NCBI RefSeq assembly: GCF_000745855.1
Contig: NZ_JQKD01000005.1
Span: 1 to 64,000 of the forward strand
Length of the DNA: 64,000 nucleotides
Reading direction: 5' to 3'
Source: Xenophilus azovorans DSM 13620
GTDB lineage: Bacteria; Pseudomonadota; Gammaproteobacteria; Burkholderiales; Burkholderiaceae_C
This document shows, one piece after another, positions 1-8,388 of the stretch (position 1 is the first letter of the stretch; the number at the start of each line of letters is the position of its first letter). Position numbers and translations under genes: made by a program. The notes under the pieces are model-generated. The model made no database searches, was not told the DNA's origin, and was given only the letters and a program-made list of their open reading frames with translations.

Positions 1-308
<308 letters not shown>

Positions 309-309
309 C

Positions 310-326
310 GAGCAAGACGGTTGCTC
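310..326. repeat. Short inverted repeat at presumed right end of the IS110 element
   Basis: GAGCAA and TTGCTC form perfect 6-bp arms around a 5-base spacer, directly after the transposase stop. IS110 elements commonly have short subterminal features rather than classical terminal inverted repeats, so I read this as the element's right-end region. It overlaps the stop codon (325-327) of the opposite-strand VOC gene. The exact element boundary cannot be fixed from one end. Confidence 0.4.
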
Positions 327-699
327 AGTCGGCGGCGTGCAGGCCCACGAGGTTGCCGTCCGGGTCCTCGACATGGGCGAAATAACCAATGCCGGGCGCG
401 ATCAGGGTGCGCGGCGTCACCACGCGGCCCCCGGCCGCCTGTGCGCGCGCCAGAGCGGCTTCGACGCTGGGTGCGCAGTCCAGGTAGACCAGGGTGCCGC
501 CGGCCGCGGGGCGGGACTGGCCGGGCCGGAGCACCAGGCAGCCGCCGGCGCCGGGCTTCTCGTGGGCGAACACAGCCATGGTGTCGCCGCCCAGGTCCTC
601 GGTGCCGAGCATCGCGCGGTCGAGCATCGCTTCGTAGAAGCGCTGCGAGCGCGAGAGGTCGGCGACGGGGATTTCGAACCAGGTGTTGGCGCTGTGCAT
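325..699 (-). CDS. VOC-family (glyoxalase/bleomycin-resistance fold) protein
   Basis: This 124-residue protein has the single-module VOC layout: an N-terminal WFEIPVADLSRSQRFYEAML strand-helix unit and a C-terminal GYFAHVEDPDGNLVGL strand that includes the usual metal-ligand Glu/Asp region. VOC proteins bind a divalent metal and act as dimers in isomerase, dioxygenase or resistance roles; no substrate can be named here. Its stop codon overlaps the right end of the IS110 element, so the last codons could have been supplied by the insertion, although the length is normal for the family. It stands alone, separated from the upstream PhoH gene by a strong hairpin. Confidence 0.8.
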   Translation of the reverse strand: MHSANTWFEIPVADLSRSQRFYEAMLDRAMLGTEDLGGDTMAVFAHEKPGAGGCLVLRPGQSRPAAGGTLVYLDCAPSVEAALARAQAAGGRVVTPRTLIAPGIGYFAHVEDPDGNLVGLHAAD

Positions 700-743
700 G
701 AAAAGCTCCTTGAACGTGTTGAGGAGCTTCGATGCTGCGCCGG

Positions 744-771
744 GCCTCCTGACAACGTCTTGTCAGGAGGC
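744..771. terminator. 12-bp perfect hairpin between the PhoH and VOC genes
   Basis: Arms GCCTCCTGACAA and TTGTCAGGAGGC flank a CGTC loop. It follows the stop of the PhoH gene (794, minus strand) and precedes the VOC start (699). There is no T-tract on either strand, so it is not a canonical intrinsic terminator. It may be a rho-assisted 3' end or, because its core is the palindrome TGACAA-N4-TTGTCA, an operator for the VOC gene. Confidence 0.45.
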
Positions 772-793
772 TGGCACCGGAGGGCCGGATGCC

Positions 794-2515
794 CTACAGC
801 ACGTCGCTGGCGAAGTCCGCCAGCCGCGAGCGCTCGCCGCGCGCCAGCGTGATGTGGCCGCTGTGCGGCCAGCCCTTGAAGCGGTCCACCGCGAAGGTCA
901 GGCCCGAGGAACCTTCGGTCAGGTAGGGCGTGTCGATCTGCGCCAGGTTGCCCATGCAGATGATCTTGGTGCCCGGGCCGGCGCGCGTGACCAGCGTCTT
1001 CATCTGCTTGGGCGTGAGGTTCTGCGCCTCGTCGATGATCACGTACTTGTTCAGGAAGGTGCGCCCGCGCATGAAGTTCATGCTCTTGATCTTGATCTTC
1101 GAGCGGATGAGTTCGTTGGTCGCGGCACGGCCCCATTCGCCGGCGCCCGAGTTGTCGCCCTTGGCGAGGAACTCCAGGTTGTCGTCCAGCGCGCCCATCC
1201 ACGGGCCCATCTTCTCCTCCTCGGTGCCGGGCAGGAAGCCGATGTCCTCGCCCACGCTCACCGTGGCGCGGGTCATGATGATCTCGGTGTAGCGGCGATC
1301 GTCCAGCACCTGCGTCAGGCCCGAGGCCAACGCCATCAGCGTCTTGCCGGTGCCTGCCGTGCCGGCCAGCGTCACGAAGTCGACCTCCGGGTCCATGAGC
1401 AGGTTCATGGCGAAGTTCTGCTCGCGGTTGCGGGTGGTCACGCCCCACACGGCGTTCTTGCCGGAGGCGTAGTCCTTCAGTGTGCGCAGCACGGCCGTCT
1501 TGTCGCGGATCTCGGTCACGCGCGCGTACATGCTGGGTTCGCCCGGCGCCTCGAAGTAGACGAACTGGTTGATGTAGAGGCTGGGCACCAGCGGCCCGGT
1601 GATGCGGTAGAAGGTGCTGCTGCCGGACTGCCAGCTCTCCACCGTCTTGCTCTGACGCGTCCAGAAGTCGGCCGGCAGCGCCAGCGAGCCGGCGTACAGC
1701 AGGTCGCCGTCCTCCAGCGCCTTGTCGTTCTGGTAGTCGTCGGCGGCCAGGCCCAGGGCGCGCGCCTTCACGCGCATGTTGATGTCCTTGGACACCAACA
1801 CCACCTCGCGCCGGTCGGCGCCGCTGCGCTCCTTCTCGTAGCGCGTGCGCAGCGCCTGCACCACACCCAGGATCTGGTTGTCGGCCTTGCCCTGGGGCAG
1901 GCTCATGGGCAACTGGTACTGCAGCGGCTCGGTCTGGAAGAGCAGCCTGCCGCCGGCCTCCTTGTGGCCGGTGGAGTCGAGCTTGAGCCCCTTGCCGATG
2001 TCCGCGCCCTGCGCGCCGGCCAGCGCGTCCAGCGTGCGGCTGGCCTGGCGGCCGTTGCGGGCCACCTCGGTCGTGCCCTTCTTGTGGCCGTCCAGTTCCT
2101 CCAGCACGATCATCGGCAGGTAGATGTCGTGCTCCTCGAAGCGGAACAGGCAGGTCGGGTCGTGCAGCAGCACGTTGGTGTCGAGCACGAAGAGCCGGGC
2201 CGGGCCATTGGCTTTGCCGCGGCGCGTGCGGGACGACGGCACCTGCCCCGGCGTGGCGGCGGGTTGCGCGGGAACTGCCGCCGCCGGCCGGGGCTCGGTG
2301 GCCGGGCCGCGGGCTATCGCAGGGCTGGGCGCGCCGCCGCCCTCGCGCCGGTCATCGAACAGCGCCAGCGGCTGATGGCTCCGGGCCGGGGTGTCCTCCG
2401 CGTGGCGCTCGGCCGCGTTTCGTCGGCTGCCCTTGGCGACGGAACGCGCCGGCGCATCCATGGCGTCGGGCGAGAGCAGGGCGGCACGGCGGGTGGGGGC
2501 GGGAGGCAGGGGCAT
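794..2515 (-). CDS. PhoH-family PIN-ATPase (YlaK/PhoH2 type)
   Basis: The product is about 573 residues from the ATG at 2515; the frame stays open 12 codons further upstream to 2551. After a Pro/Ala-rich, probably disordered N-terminus (~100 residues) comes a PIN-type nuclease domain starting LFVLDTNVLLHD with the acidic EELDGHK segment. The PhoH helicase-like ATPase follows, with Walker A GTAGTGKT near residue 390 and Walker B IIDEAQ near 495. In this family (PhoH2) the PIN RNase and ATPase act together on RNA. It is monocistronic: a terminator lies just upstream of its start and a hairpin after its stop. The domain call is secure; the physiological role is not known from sequence. Confidence 0.9.
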   Translation of the reverse strand: MPLPPAPTRRAALLSPDAMDAPARSVAKGSRRNAAERHAEDTPARSHQPLALFDDRREGGGAPSPAIARGPATEPRPAAAVPAQPAATPGQVPSSRTRRGKANGPARLFVLDTNVLLHDPTCLFRFEEHDIYLPMIVLEELDGHKKGTTEVARNGRQASRTLDALAGAQGADIGKGLKLDSTGHKEAGGRLLFQTEPLQYQLPMSLPQGKADNQILGVVQALRTRYEKERSGADRREVVLVSKDINMRVKARALGLAADDYQNDKALEDGDLLYAGSLALPADFWTRQSKTVESWQSGSSTFYRITGPLVPSLYINQFVYFEAPGEPSMYARVTEIRDKTAVLRTLKDYASGKNAVWGVTTRNREQNFAMNLLMDPEVDFVTLAGTAGTGKTLMALASGLTQVLDDRRYTEIIMTRATVSVGEDIGFLPGTEEEKMGPWMGALDDNLEFLAKGDNSGAGEWGRAATNELIRSKIKIKSMNFMRGRTFLNKYVIIDEAQNLTPKQMKTLVTRAGPGTKIICMGNLAQIDTPYLTEGSSGLTFAVDRFKGWPHSGHITLARGERSRLADFASDVL

Positions 2516-2565
2516 GGAGGACGGAACTCGTGGATTCAGGATGCACCGCAAGGGTGCGCAGTCCG

Positions 2566-2604
2566 AAAAACAAAAAAGCCGCCTGGAGACCAGAGCGGCT
2601 TCTT
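2566..2604 (-). terminator. Intrinsic terminator after bcp
   Basis: On the minus strand a stem AAGCCGC/GCGGCTT (2595-2601 with 2576-2582) is followed by a T-rich run (TTTTTTGTTTTT, 2566-2577). It sits about 100 bases after the bcp stop and 50 bases upstream of the PhoH ATG. PhoH therefore needs its own promoter in a very short interval, or read-through from bcp. Confidence 0.85.
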
Positions 2605-2701
2605 CGGGAGGATGCAGTCGCGGAAGTCAACGGCATGCGGCCCATTATGCACAGGCCGCGTGACCTGTCTGCCTGGCCGTTGCCCGCCGCCAACGACGAC
2701 G

Positions 2702-3178
2702 TCAGGCGGCCTTCTTCAGCGCCTTCACTTCCTTGAGGACCTCGTCGACGTGGCCCGGTACCTTCAGGCCGCGCCACTCGGCCTTGAGGATGCCGTCGGG
2801 ACCGATCAGGAAGGTGCTGCGCTCGATGCCCTTGACCTTCTTGCCGTACATGATCTTGTTCTTGACCACGCCGAACATGTGGCACATCTTCTCTTCGGTG
2901 TCGGCGATGAGCTCGAAGGGCAGCTCCAGCTTGGCCTTGAATTCGTCGTGCGACTTCATGTTGTCGCGCGAGACGCCGAACACCGCGGCGCCGGCCTTGA
3001 CGAAGTCCTTGTAGTGGTCGCGGAACTGCATCGCCTCGGTGGTGCAGCCGGGGGTGTTGTCCTTGGGGTAGAAGTACAGGACCACGATCTGGCCGAGATG
3101 GGAGGTGTTCGAGACCTTGACGCCGCCGGTTGCGCTGGCTTCGAATTCGGGAATGGGTTTGTTGACTACGATCGCCAT
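2702..3178 (-). CDS. bcp: Thioredoxin-dependent peroxiredoxin, Bcp/PrxQ type
   Basis: The 158-residue product reduces hydrogen peroxide and organic hydroperoxides in the cytoplasm using thioredoxin. The peroxidatic cysteine lies in the family signature DNTPGCTTEA; there is no cysteine five residues later, so the resolving Cys of the classical CX4C PrxQ form is absent. The only other cysteine visible is in EKMCHMF. The start at 3178 is preferred over an in-frame ATG at 3235 because GGAGAAAAC lies just before it and the protein then begins like other Bcp proteins (MAIVVNKPIPEF). A terminator follows at 2566-2604. Confidence 0.93.
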   Translation of the reverse strand: MAIVVNKPIPEFEASATGGVKVSNTSHLGQIVVLYFYPKDNTPGCTTEAMQFRDHYKDFVKAGAAVFGVSRDNMKSHDEFKAKLELPFELIADTEEKMCHMFGVVKNKIMYGKKVKGIERSTFLIGPDGILKAEWRGLKVPGHVDEVLKEVKALKKAA

Positions 3179-3221
3179 GAAACTTGTTTTCTCCGCGTGA
3201 GTTCCCGAGATAGAACGCGAA

Positions 3222-3250
3222 ACTACCCATCGCACAAGGCGCAGGGTAGT
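3222..3250 (-). other. Inverted repeat in the bcp leader
   Basis: Perfect 7-base arms ACTACCC and GGGTAGT flank a 15-base loop between the Mth938-like gene and bcp. It may be a weak terminator of the upstream gene or a leader structure of bcp. No T-tract is visible. Confidence 0.3.
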
Positions 3251-3287
3251 CCGGTCTGCAACCCGCTATTTTACCCCGAAACAGCTC

Positions 3288-3674
3288 TCACTCGCCATTC
3301 GAGGGGCGTTCGATGAGGAGCGCCGCCACGACGTGGCGGCCTTCGCCAGCCAGGATGTTGTAGGTGCGGCAGGCCGCCGCGGTGTCCATCGTCTCGACGC
3401 CGGTGCGCTGCGCGATCAGGGGTGCGATCCAGGCGGGGCGGGGGAAGCGGATGCGTTCGCCGCTGCCGAAGATGACGACTTCCGCGCCCAGCGCCGCCAA
3501 CTGCGCGAAGTGCTCGGCGCCGAGGTCCTCGAAGCGCTCGCAGGCCCACGGCAGGCGCTCGTCACGCGAACCGAGCACCACGCTGGCCTCGACGCGCTCG
3601 CCGTTGATGGCCACCCAGCCCGGCCCGTGTGCGGTGACGGTCTGCACGTCGGGGCGGTCGGGCTGGAGCTTCAT
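3288..3674 (-). CDS. Mth938/DUF498-like protein (NDUFAF3 homologue family)
   Basis: The 128-residue protein starts MKLQPDRPDVQTVTAHGPGWVAI. It has the compact Mth938 fold signature, with GAEVVIFGSGERIRFP in the centre and a terminal ETMDTAAACRTYNILAGEGRHVVAALL segment. Bacterial members have no established reaction; the mitochondrial relative NDUFAF3 is a complex I assembly factor. The frame continues upstream to 3953, but that part runs antisense through the start of alaC and is not credible. It is divergent from alaC with 97 bases between them. Confidence 0.85.
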   Translation of the reverse strand: MKLQPDRPDVQTVTAHGPGWVAINGERVEASVVLGSRDERLPWACERFEDLGAEHFAQLAALGAEVVIFGSGERIRFPRPAWIAPLIAQRTGVETMDTAAACRTYNILAGEGRHVVAALLIERPSNGE

Positions 3675-3771
3675 GGGAGGAGGGGAAAAGGCGGGCGCAG
3701 CGGCGGCACGCACCCGTTGAACTGTGCTCCAATTGTAGGTTTTCCCTGTTGACTGGCCCCTCGGAGGGACT

Positions 3772-4995
3772 TTGAAACCACTGAAGAAATCGGCCAAGCT
3801 GGCCAACGTGCTGTACGACGTGCGCGGACCCATCGTGGACGCGGCGCGGCAGATGGAGGACGAGGGCCAGAAGATCATCAAGCTGAACATCGGCAACATG
3901 GCGCCGTTCGGCTTCGACCCGCCGGAGGAGATCCAGCAGGACATGATCCGCAACCTGCCGGATTCGGCGGGCTATTCGGACAGCAAGGGCATCTTCGCCG
4001 CGCGCAAGGCGGTGATGCACTACACCCAGCAACTGGGCATCGAGGGCGTCACCCTGGAGGACATCTACCTGGGCAACGGCGCCAGCGAGCTGATCGGGAT
4101 GGCCGTCAACGCGCTGATCAACGACGGCGACGAACTGCTGGTGCCCATGCCCGACTACCCGCTGTGGACGGCGGTGACCTCGCTGTCGGGCGGCACGCCG
4201 GTGCACTATCGCTGCGACGAGGACAGCGGCTGGCTGCCCGACCTGGACGACATGCGCGCCAAGATCACGCCGCGCACCCGCGGCATCGTGGTCATCAACC
4301 CGAACAACCCCACCGGCGTGCTCTACCCCGATGTCGTCCTCAAGGGCATCGTGGCGCTGGCGCGCGAGCATGGCCTGGTGCTGCTGGTGGACGAGGTGTA
4401 CGACAAGGTGCTGTACGACGGGGTGAAGTTCACCGCGATGGGCAGCCTGTCGACCGACGTGCTGACGCTGACCTTCAACTCGCTGTCCAAGGCCTACCGC
4501 TCCTGCGGCTACCGGGCGGGCTGGATGGTGGTGTCGGGCCCGAAGGCCGACGCCGGCGACTACGTCGAGGGCCTGAACATGCTGGCCAACCTCAAGCTCG
4601 GCTCCAACGTGCCGGGCCAGTGGGCGATCCAGACGGCACTGGGCGGCTACCAGAGCATCAACGACCTGGTGAAGGAAGGTGGGCGCCTGCGCCGCCAGCG
4701 CGACCTGGCGTACGAGCTGATCACGGCCATCCCGGGCGTGAGCTGCGTGAAGCCCCAGGCGGCGCTGTACATGTTCCCGAGGCTGGACCCGAAGGTCTAC
4801 CCCATCGAGGACGACCGCCAGTTCTTCATGCAGGTGCTGCGCGAGACGCGCGTGATGCTGGTGCAGGGCTCGGGCTTCAACTATCCCGACAACCAGCACT
4901 TCCGCATCGTCTTCCTGCCGCACGAGGAGGACCTGCGCGAGGCGATCAACCGCATCGCGCGCTTCCTCGAGCGCTACCGCACGCGCTTCGCCTGA
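3772..4995 (+). CDS. alaC: Alanine/valine-type aminotransferase (PLP fold type I)
   Basis: The 407-residue enzyme belongs to the AlaC/AlaA class of cytoplasmic PLP aminotransferases that make alanine from pyruvate and glutamate. The PLP lysine is K240 in NSLSKAYR; the substrate-binding NPNNPTG and the cofactor-binding VDEVYDK are present. It starts with TTG (3772), supported by GGAGGG 4-9 bases upstream. It is first in a run with hom and thrC, an arrangement common in Burkholderiales that places an amino-donor enzyme beside threonine synthesis. Confidence 0.92.
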   Translation: MKPLKKSAKLANVLYDVRGPIVDAARQMEDEGQKIIKLNIGNMAPFGFDPPEEIQQDMIRNLPDSAGYSDSKGIFAARKAVMHYTQQLGIEGVTLEDIYLGNGASELIGMAVNALINDGDELLVPMPDYPLWTAVTSLSGGTPVHYRCDEDSGWLPDLDDMRAKITPRTRGIVVINPNNPTGVLYPDVVLKGIVALAREHGLVLLVDEVYDKVLYDGVKFTAMGSLSTDVLTLTFNSLSKAYRSCGYRAGWMVVSGPKADAGDYVEGLNMLANLKLGSNVPGQWAIQTALGGYQSINDLVKEGGRLRRQRDLAYELITAIPGVSCVKPQAALYMFPRLDPKVYPIEDDRQFFMQVLRETRVMLVQGSGFNYPDNQHFRIVFLPHEEDLREAINRIARFLERYRTRFA

Positions 4996-5052
4996 GCTTT
5001 CCCGCGGGCGCGGCCCACGCGCCCTGTTTCCCTGACTGAAAAGACTGCATCC

Positions 5053-6375
5053 ATGAAACCCATCCAGGTCGGCCTTCTGGGCATCGGCACCGTCGGCGGC
5101 GGCACCTTCAAGGTGCTGCAGCGCAACCAGGAAGAGATCAAGCGCCGCGCCGGCCGCGGCATTGAGATCACCATGGTGGCCGACCTGGACACGGCGCGCG
5201 CGCAGGCTGTGGCGGGCGAGGGCGTGAAGGTCGTGGGCGACGCACGCGAGGTCATCGCCAACCCGGACATCGACATCGTCATCGAGCTGATCGGCGGCTA
5301 CGGCGTGGCCCGGACGCTGGTGCTCGAGGCCATCGCCGCCGGCAAGCACGTCGTCACGGCCAACAAGGCGCTGCTGGCGGTGCACGGCACCGAGATCTTC
5401 GCCGCCGCGCATGCCAGGGGCGTGATGGTCGCCTTCGAGGCCGCCGTGGCCGGCGGCATCCCGATCATCAAGGCGCTGCGCGAGGGCCTGACGGCCAACC
5501 GCATCCAGTGGATCGCCGGCATCATCAACGGCACAACCAACTTCATCCTCTCGGAGATGCGCGACAAGGGGCTGGACTTCGACGTCGTGCTCAAGGAGGC
5601 GCAGCGCCTGGGCTACGCCGAGGCCGACCCGACCTTCGACATCGAGGGCGTGGACGCGGCGCACAAGGCCACGATCATGAGCGCCATCGCCTTCGGCATC
5701 CCGGTGCAGTTCGACAAGGCGCACGTCGAGGGCATCACCAGGCTGGCCTCGCAGGACATCCGCTATGCCGAGCAGCTCGGCTACCGCATCAAGCTGCTGG
5801 GCATCACCAAGCGCGTGCCCAAGGGCATCGAGCTGCGCGTGCACCCGGCGCTGGTGCCGGCCAAGCGGCTGCTGGCCAACGTGGAGGGTGCGATGAACGC
5901 GGTCGTCGTGCACGGCGACGCGGTGGGCACCACGCTCTACTACGGCAAGGGCGCGGGCAGCGAGCCCACCGCCAGCGCGGTGATCGCCGACCTGGTGGAC
6001 ATCGCGCGCCTGCACACCGCCGACGCGGCGCACCGCGTGCCGCACCTGGCCTTCCAGGCCGACGCCATGAGCGACGCGCCCGTGCTGCCGATGAGCGAGG
6101 TGGTGACCAGCTACTACCTGCGCCTGCGCGTGGCCGACGAGGCAGGCGTGCTGGCGCGCGTCACCTCGCTGCTGGCCGAGGCCGGCATCAGCATCGACGC
6201 GGTGCTGCAGCGCGAGGCCGACGAGGTGGGCGGCGAAGGCTCGACGCAGACCGACCTGATCATCCTCACGCACGACACGCGCGAGGGCACGCTGGACGAG
6301 GTGCAGGCCCACTTGCAGAGCCTGCCCAGCGTGCTGGCGCCGATCGTGCGCATCCGCAAGGAAGAGTTGAGCTGA
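5053..6375 (+). CDS. hom: Homoserine dehydrogenase
   Basis: This 440-residue enzyme reduces aspartate semialdehyde to homoserine with NAD(P)H, the branch-point step for threonine and methionine. The N-terminal Rossmann motif is GLLGIGTVGGG, the catalytic-domain signature is IINGTTNFIL, and a C-terminal ACT domain (from about residue 355, YYLRLRVADEAGVLARV) points to threonine feedback control. It lies 57 bases after alaC and 5 bases before thrC, so hom-thrC are co-transcribed. Confidence 0.96.
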   Translation: MKPIQVGLLGIGTVGGGTFKVLQRNQEEIKRRAGRGIEITMVADLDTARAQAVAGEGVKVVGDAREVIANPDIDIVIELIGGYGVARTLVLEAIAAGKHVVTANKALLAVHGTEIFAAAHARGVMVAFEAAVAGGIPIIKALREGLTANRIQWIAGIINGTTNFILSEMRDKGLDFDVVLKEAQRLGYAEADPTFDIEGVDAAHKATIMSAIAFGIPVQFDKAHVEGITRLASQDIRYAEQLGYRIKLLGITKRVPKGIELRVHPALVPAKRLLANVEGAMNAVVVHGDAVGTTLYYGKGAGSEPTASAVIADLVDIARLHTADAAHRVPHLAFQADAMSDAPVLPMSEVVTSYYLRLRVADEAGVLARVTSLLAEAGISIDAVLQREADEVGGEGSTQTDLIILTHDTREGTLDEVQAHLQSLPSVLAPIVRIRKEELS

Positions 6376-6380
6376 GTGCC

Positions 6381-7796
6381 ATGAGATACATCTCCACCCG
6401 CGGCGACGCCACGCCGCGCCGCTTCTGCGAGATCCTGCTGGAGGGTCTGGCGCCGGACGGCGGCCTGTACATGCCGCAGCGCTATCCGCAGGTCGATGCG
6501 GCGACGCTCTCGACGTGGCGCGGCCTGCCGTACCACGAGCTGGCCTTCGAGATCCTGTCGCTCTACATCGACGACATTCCCGCGGACGACCTGCGCGCGC
6601 TGTGCGCGAAGACGTACACGGCGGAGGTCTTCGGCAGCGAAGACATCACGCCCCTGCGCGAGCTGGAGGACGGCGTGTACCTCGAGGGCCTGTCCAACGG
6701 CCCCACGCTGGCCTTCAAGGACATGGCCATGCAGCTGCTGGGCAACCTGTTCGAGTACGAACTGGGCCGGCGCGGCGAGGTGCTGAACATCCTCGGCGCC
6801 ACCAGCGGCGACACCGGCAGCGCGGCCGAGTACGCCATGCGCGGCAAGCAGGGCGTGCGCGTGTTCATGACCTCGCCCGACGGCCGCATGAGCCCCTTCC
6901 AGCAGGCGCAGATGTTCAGCCTGCAGGACGCCAACATCCACAACATCGCCATCGCCGGCGTGTTCGACGACTGCCAGGACATTGTCAAGGCCGTGAGCAA
7001 CGACCTGGCGTTCAAGCGCCAGTACCGCATCGGCACCGTCAACTCGATCAACTGGGCGAGGCTGCTGGCGCAGGTGGTGTACTACTTCAAGGGCTGGTTC
7101 GAGGCGACCGGCCCGCAGGGCGGCGAGGTGAGCTTCACCGTGCCCAGCGGCAACTTCGGCAACGTCTGCGCCGGCCACGTGGCGCGCATGATGGGGCTGC
7201 CGATCCGCCGGCTGGTGGTGGCGACCAACGAGAACGACGTGCTCGACGAGTTCTTCCGCACCGGCGTGTACCGCGTGCGCGGCGCGGCCGACACGCACGA
7301 GACCTCCAGCCCGTCGATGGACATCAGCAAGGCCAGCAACTTCGAGCGCTTCGTGTTCGACCTGGTGGGCCGCGATGGCGCCCGGACGCGCTCCCTGTTC
7401 GCCGACGAGGTCGGGCGCACGGGCCGCTTCGACCTGAGCGGCGACCCGGCCTTCGCCGACGCGGCCGCGAAGTTCGGCTTCGCCAGCGGCCGCAGCACGC
7501 ACGCCGACCGGCTGGCGACCATCCGCGACACCGACCGGCGTTTCGCCGTACTGGTCGATACGCACACCGCCGACGGGCTGAAGGTGGCGCGCGAGCACCG
7601 GGAGCCCGGCGTGCCGATGGTGGTGCTGGAGACGGCGCTGCCGATCAAGTTCGCCGCCACCATCGTCGAGGCGCTGGGCCGCGAGCCGGACCGGCCGGCG
7701 AAGTTCGAGGGGATCGAGCAATTGCCCCGGCGCGTGGTGCGGATGCCCGCCGACGTCGAGGCGGTGAAGCGCTACATCGCCGAGCATTGCGCCTAG
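6381..7796 (+). CDS. thrC: Threonine synthase
   Basis: The 471-residue PLP enzyme converts O-phosphohomoserine to threonine. The N-terminal Thr_synth_N module (MRYISTRGDATPRRF) and the PLP lysine K113 in LAFKDMA are visible, as are the phosphate-binding GATSGDTGSA loop and the VPSGNFGNV segment. Its length fits the long bacterial class of threonine synthases. It completes the hom-thrC pair. Confidence 0.96.
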   Translation: MRYISTRGDATPRRFCEILLEGLAPDGGLYMPQRYPQVDAATLSTWRGLPYHELAFEILSLYIDDIPADDLRALCAKTYTAEVFGSEDITPLRELEDGVYLEGLSNGPTLAFKDMAMQLLGNLFEYELGRRGEVLNILGATSGDTGSAAEYAMRGKQGVRVFMTSPDGRMSPFQQAQMFSLQDANIHNIAIAGVFDDCQDIVKAVSNDLAFKRQYRIGTVNSINWARLLAQVVYYFKGWFEATGPQGGEVSFTVPSGNFGNVCAGHVARMMGLPIRRLVVATNENDVLDEFFRTGVYRVRGAADTHETSSPSMDISKASNFERFVFDLVGRDGARTRSLFADEVGRTGRFDLSGDPAFADAAAKFGFASGRSTHADRLATIRDTDRRFAVLVDTHTADGLKVAREHREPGVPMVVLETALPIKFAATIVEALGREPDRPAKFEGIEQLPRRVVRMPADVEAVKRYIAEHCA

Positions 7797-7839
7797 CGAG
7801 GCCAGGTGGCGTGCGGCCACCGTCAACGAGCAGCAGACG

Positions 7840-8388
7840 ATGAAAGTGATCGCCTTCGCGGGCTACTCCGGCGCCGGCAAGACCACGCTGGTGGAGCGCG
7901 TGATCCCCGAACTCCGGCGCCATGGGCAGCGCGTGTCGGTGGTCAAGCACGCGCACCACCGCTTCGACATCGACCACCCGGGCAAGGACAGCTGGCGCCA
8001 CCGCGAGGCGGGCGCCTTCGAGGTGCTGGTCGCGTCCGACCGGCGCCTGGCGCTGATGCGCGAGTTCGAGCAGCCGGCCGAGCTGGACGTGCATGCGCTG
8101 CTGGCCGAACTGCGCGCGGACGTCGACTGGGTGCTGGTCGAGGGCTTCAAGCTGAGCGACCTGCCCAAGATCGAGGTCATGCGCCGCGTCGAGCCCGGCC
8201 AGGCGCCGCGGCCGGCGCTGTATCCCGGCGACGCGCGCATCTGCGCCATCGCCACCGACCGCCGCCCCGACCACCTGCCCGCGCCCACCGATGTGCCTGT
8301 CTTCCACCTGGACGACGCTCCCGCCGTCGCGCAATGGCTGCTGGCCAGCGGCGGGCGATTCCACTACAACCCCGAGAGCCATGGCTGA
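7840..8388 (+). CDS. mobB: Molybdopterin-guanine dinucleotide biosynthesis adaptor MobB
   Basis: The 182-residue GTP-binding protein assists MobA in attaching GMP to molybdenum cofactor. Walker A is GYSGAGKTT at the N-terminus; the family segment VVKHAHHRFDIDHPGKDSWRH and the VLVEGFK motif are intact. Its stop overlaps the moeA start region (8381-8388), showing translational coupling to moeA. Confidence 0.94.
   Translation: MKVIAFAGYSGAGKTTLVERVIPELRRHGQRVSVVKHAHHRFDIDHPGKDSWRHREAGAFEVLVASDRRLALMREFEQPAELDVHALLAELRADVDWVLVEGFKLSDLPKIEVMRRVEPGQAPRPALYPGDARICAIATDRRPDHLPAPTDVPVFHLDDAPAVAQWLLASGGRFHYNPESHG

Noticed and set aside
683-3316. An 877-codon plus-strand frame across phoH and bcp
   Set aside because: Antisense to two clearly conserved genes; composition (Arg/His/Ala-rich) is typical of high-GC shadow frames.
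3562-6312. A 916-codon minus-strand frame across alaC and hom
   Set aside because: Shadow of conserved genes on the plus strand; no recognisable motifs.
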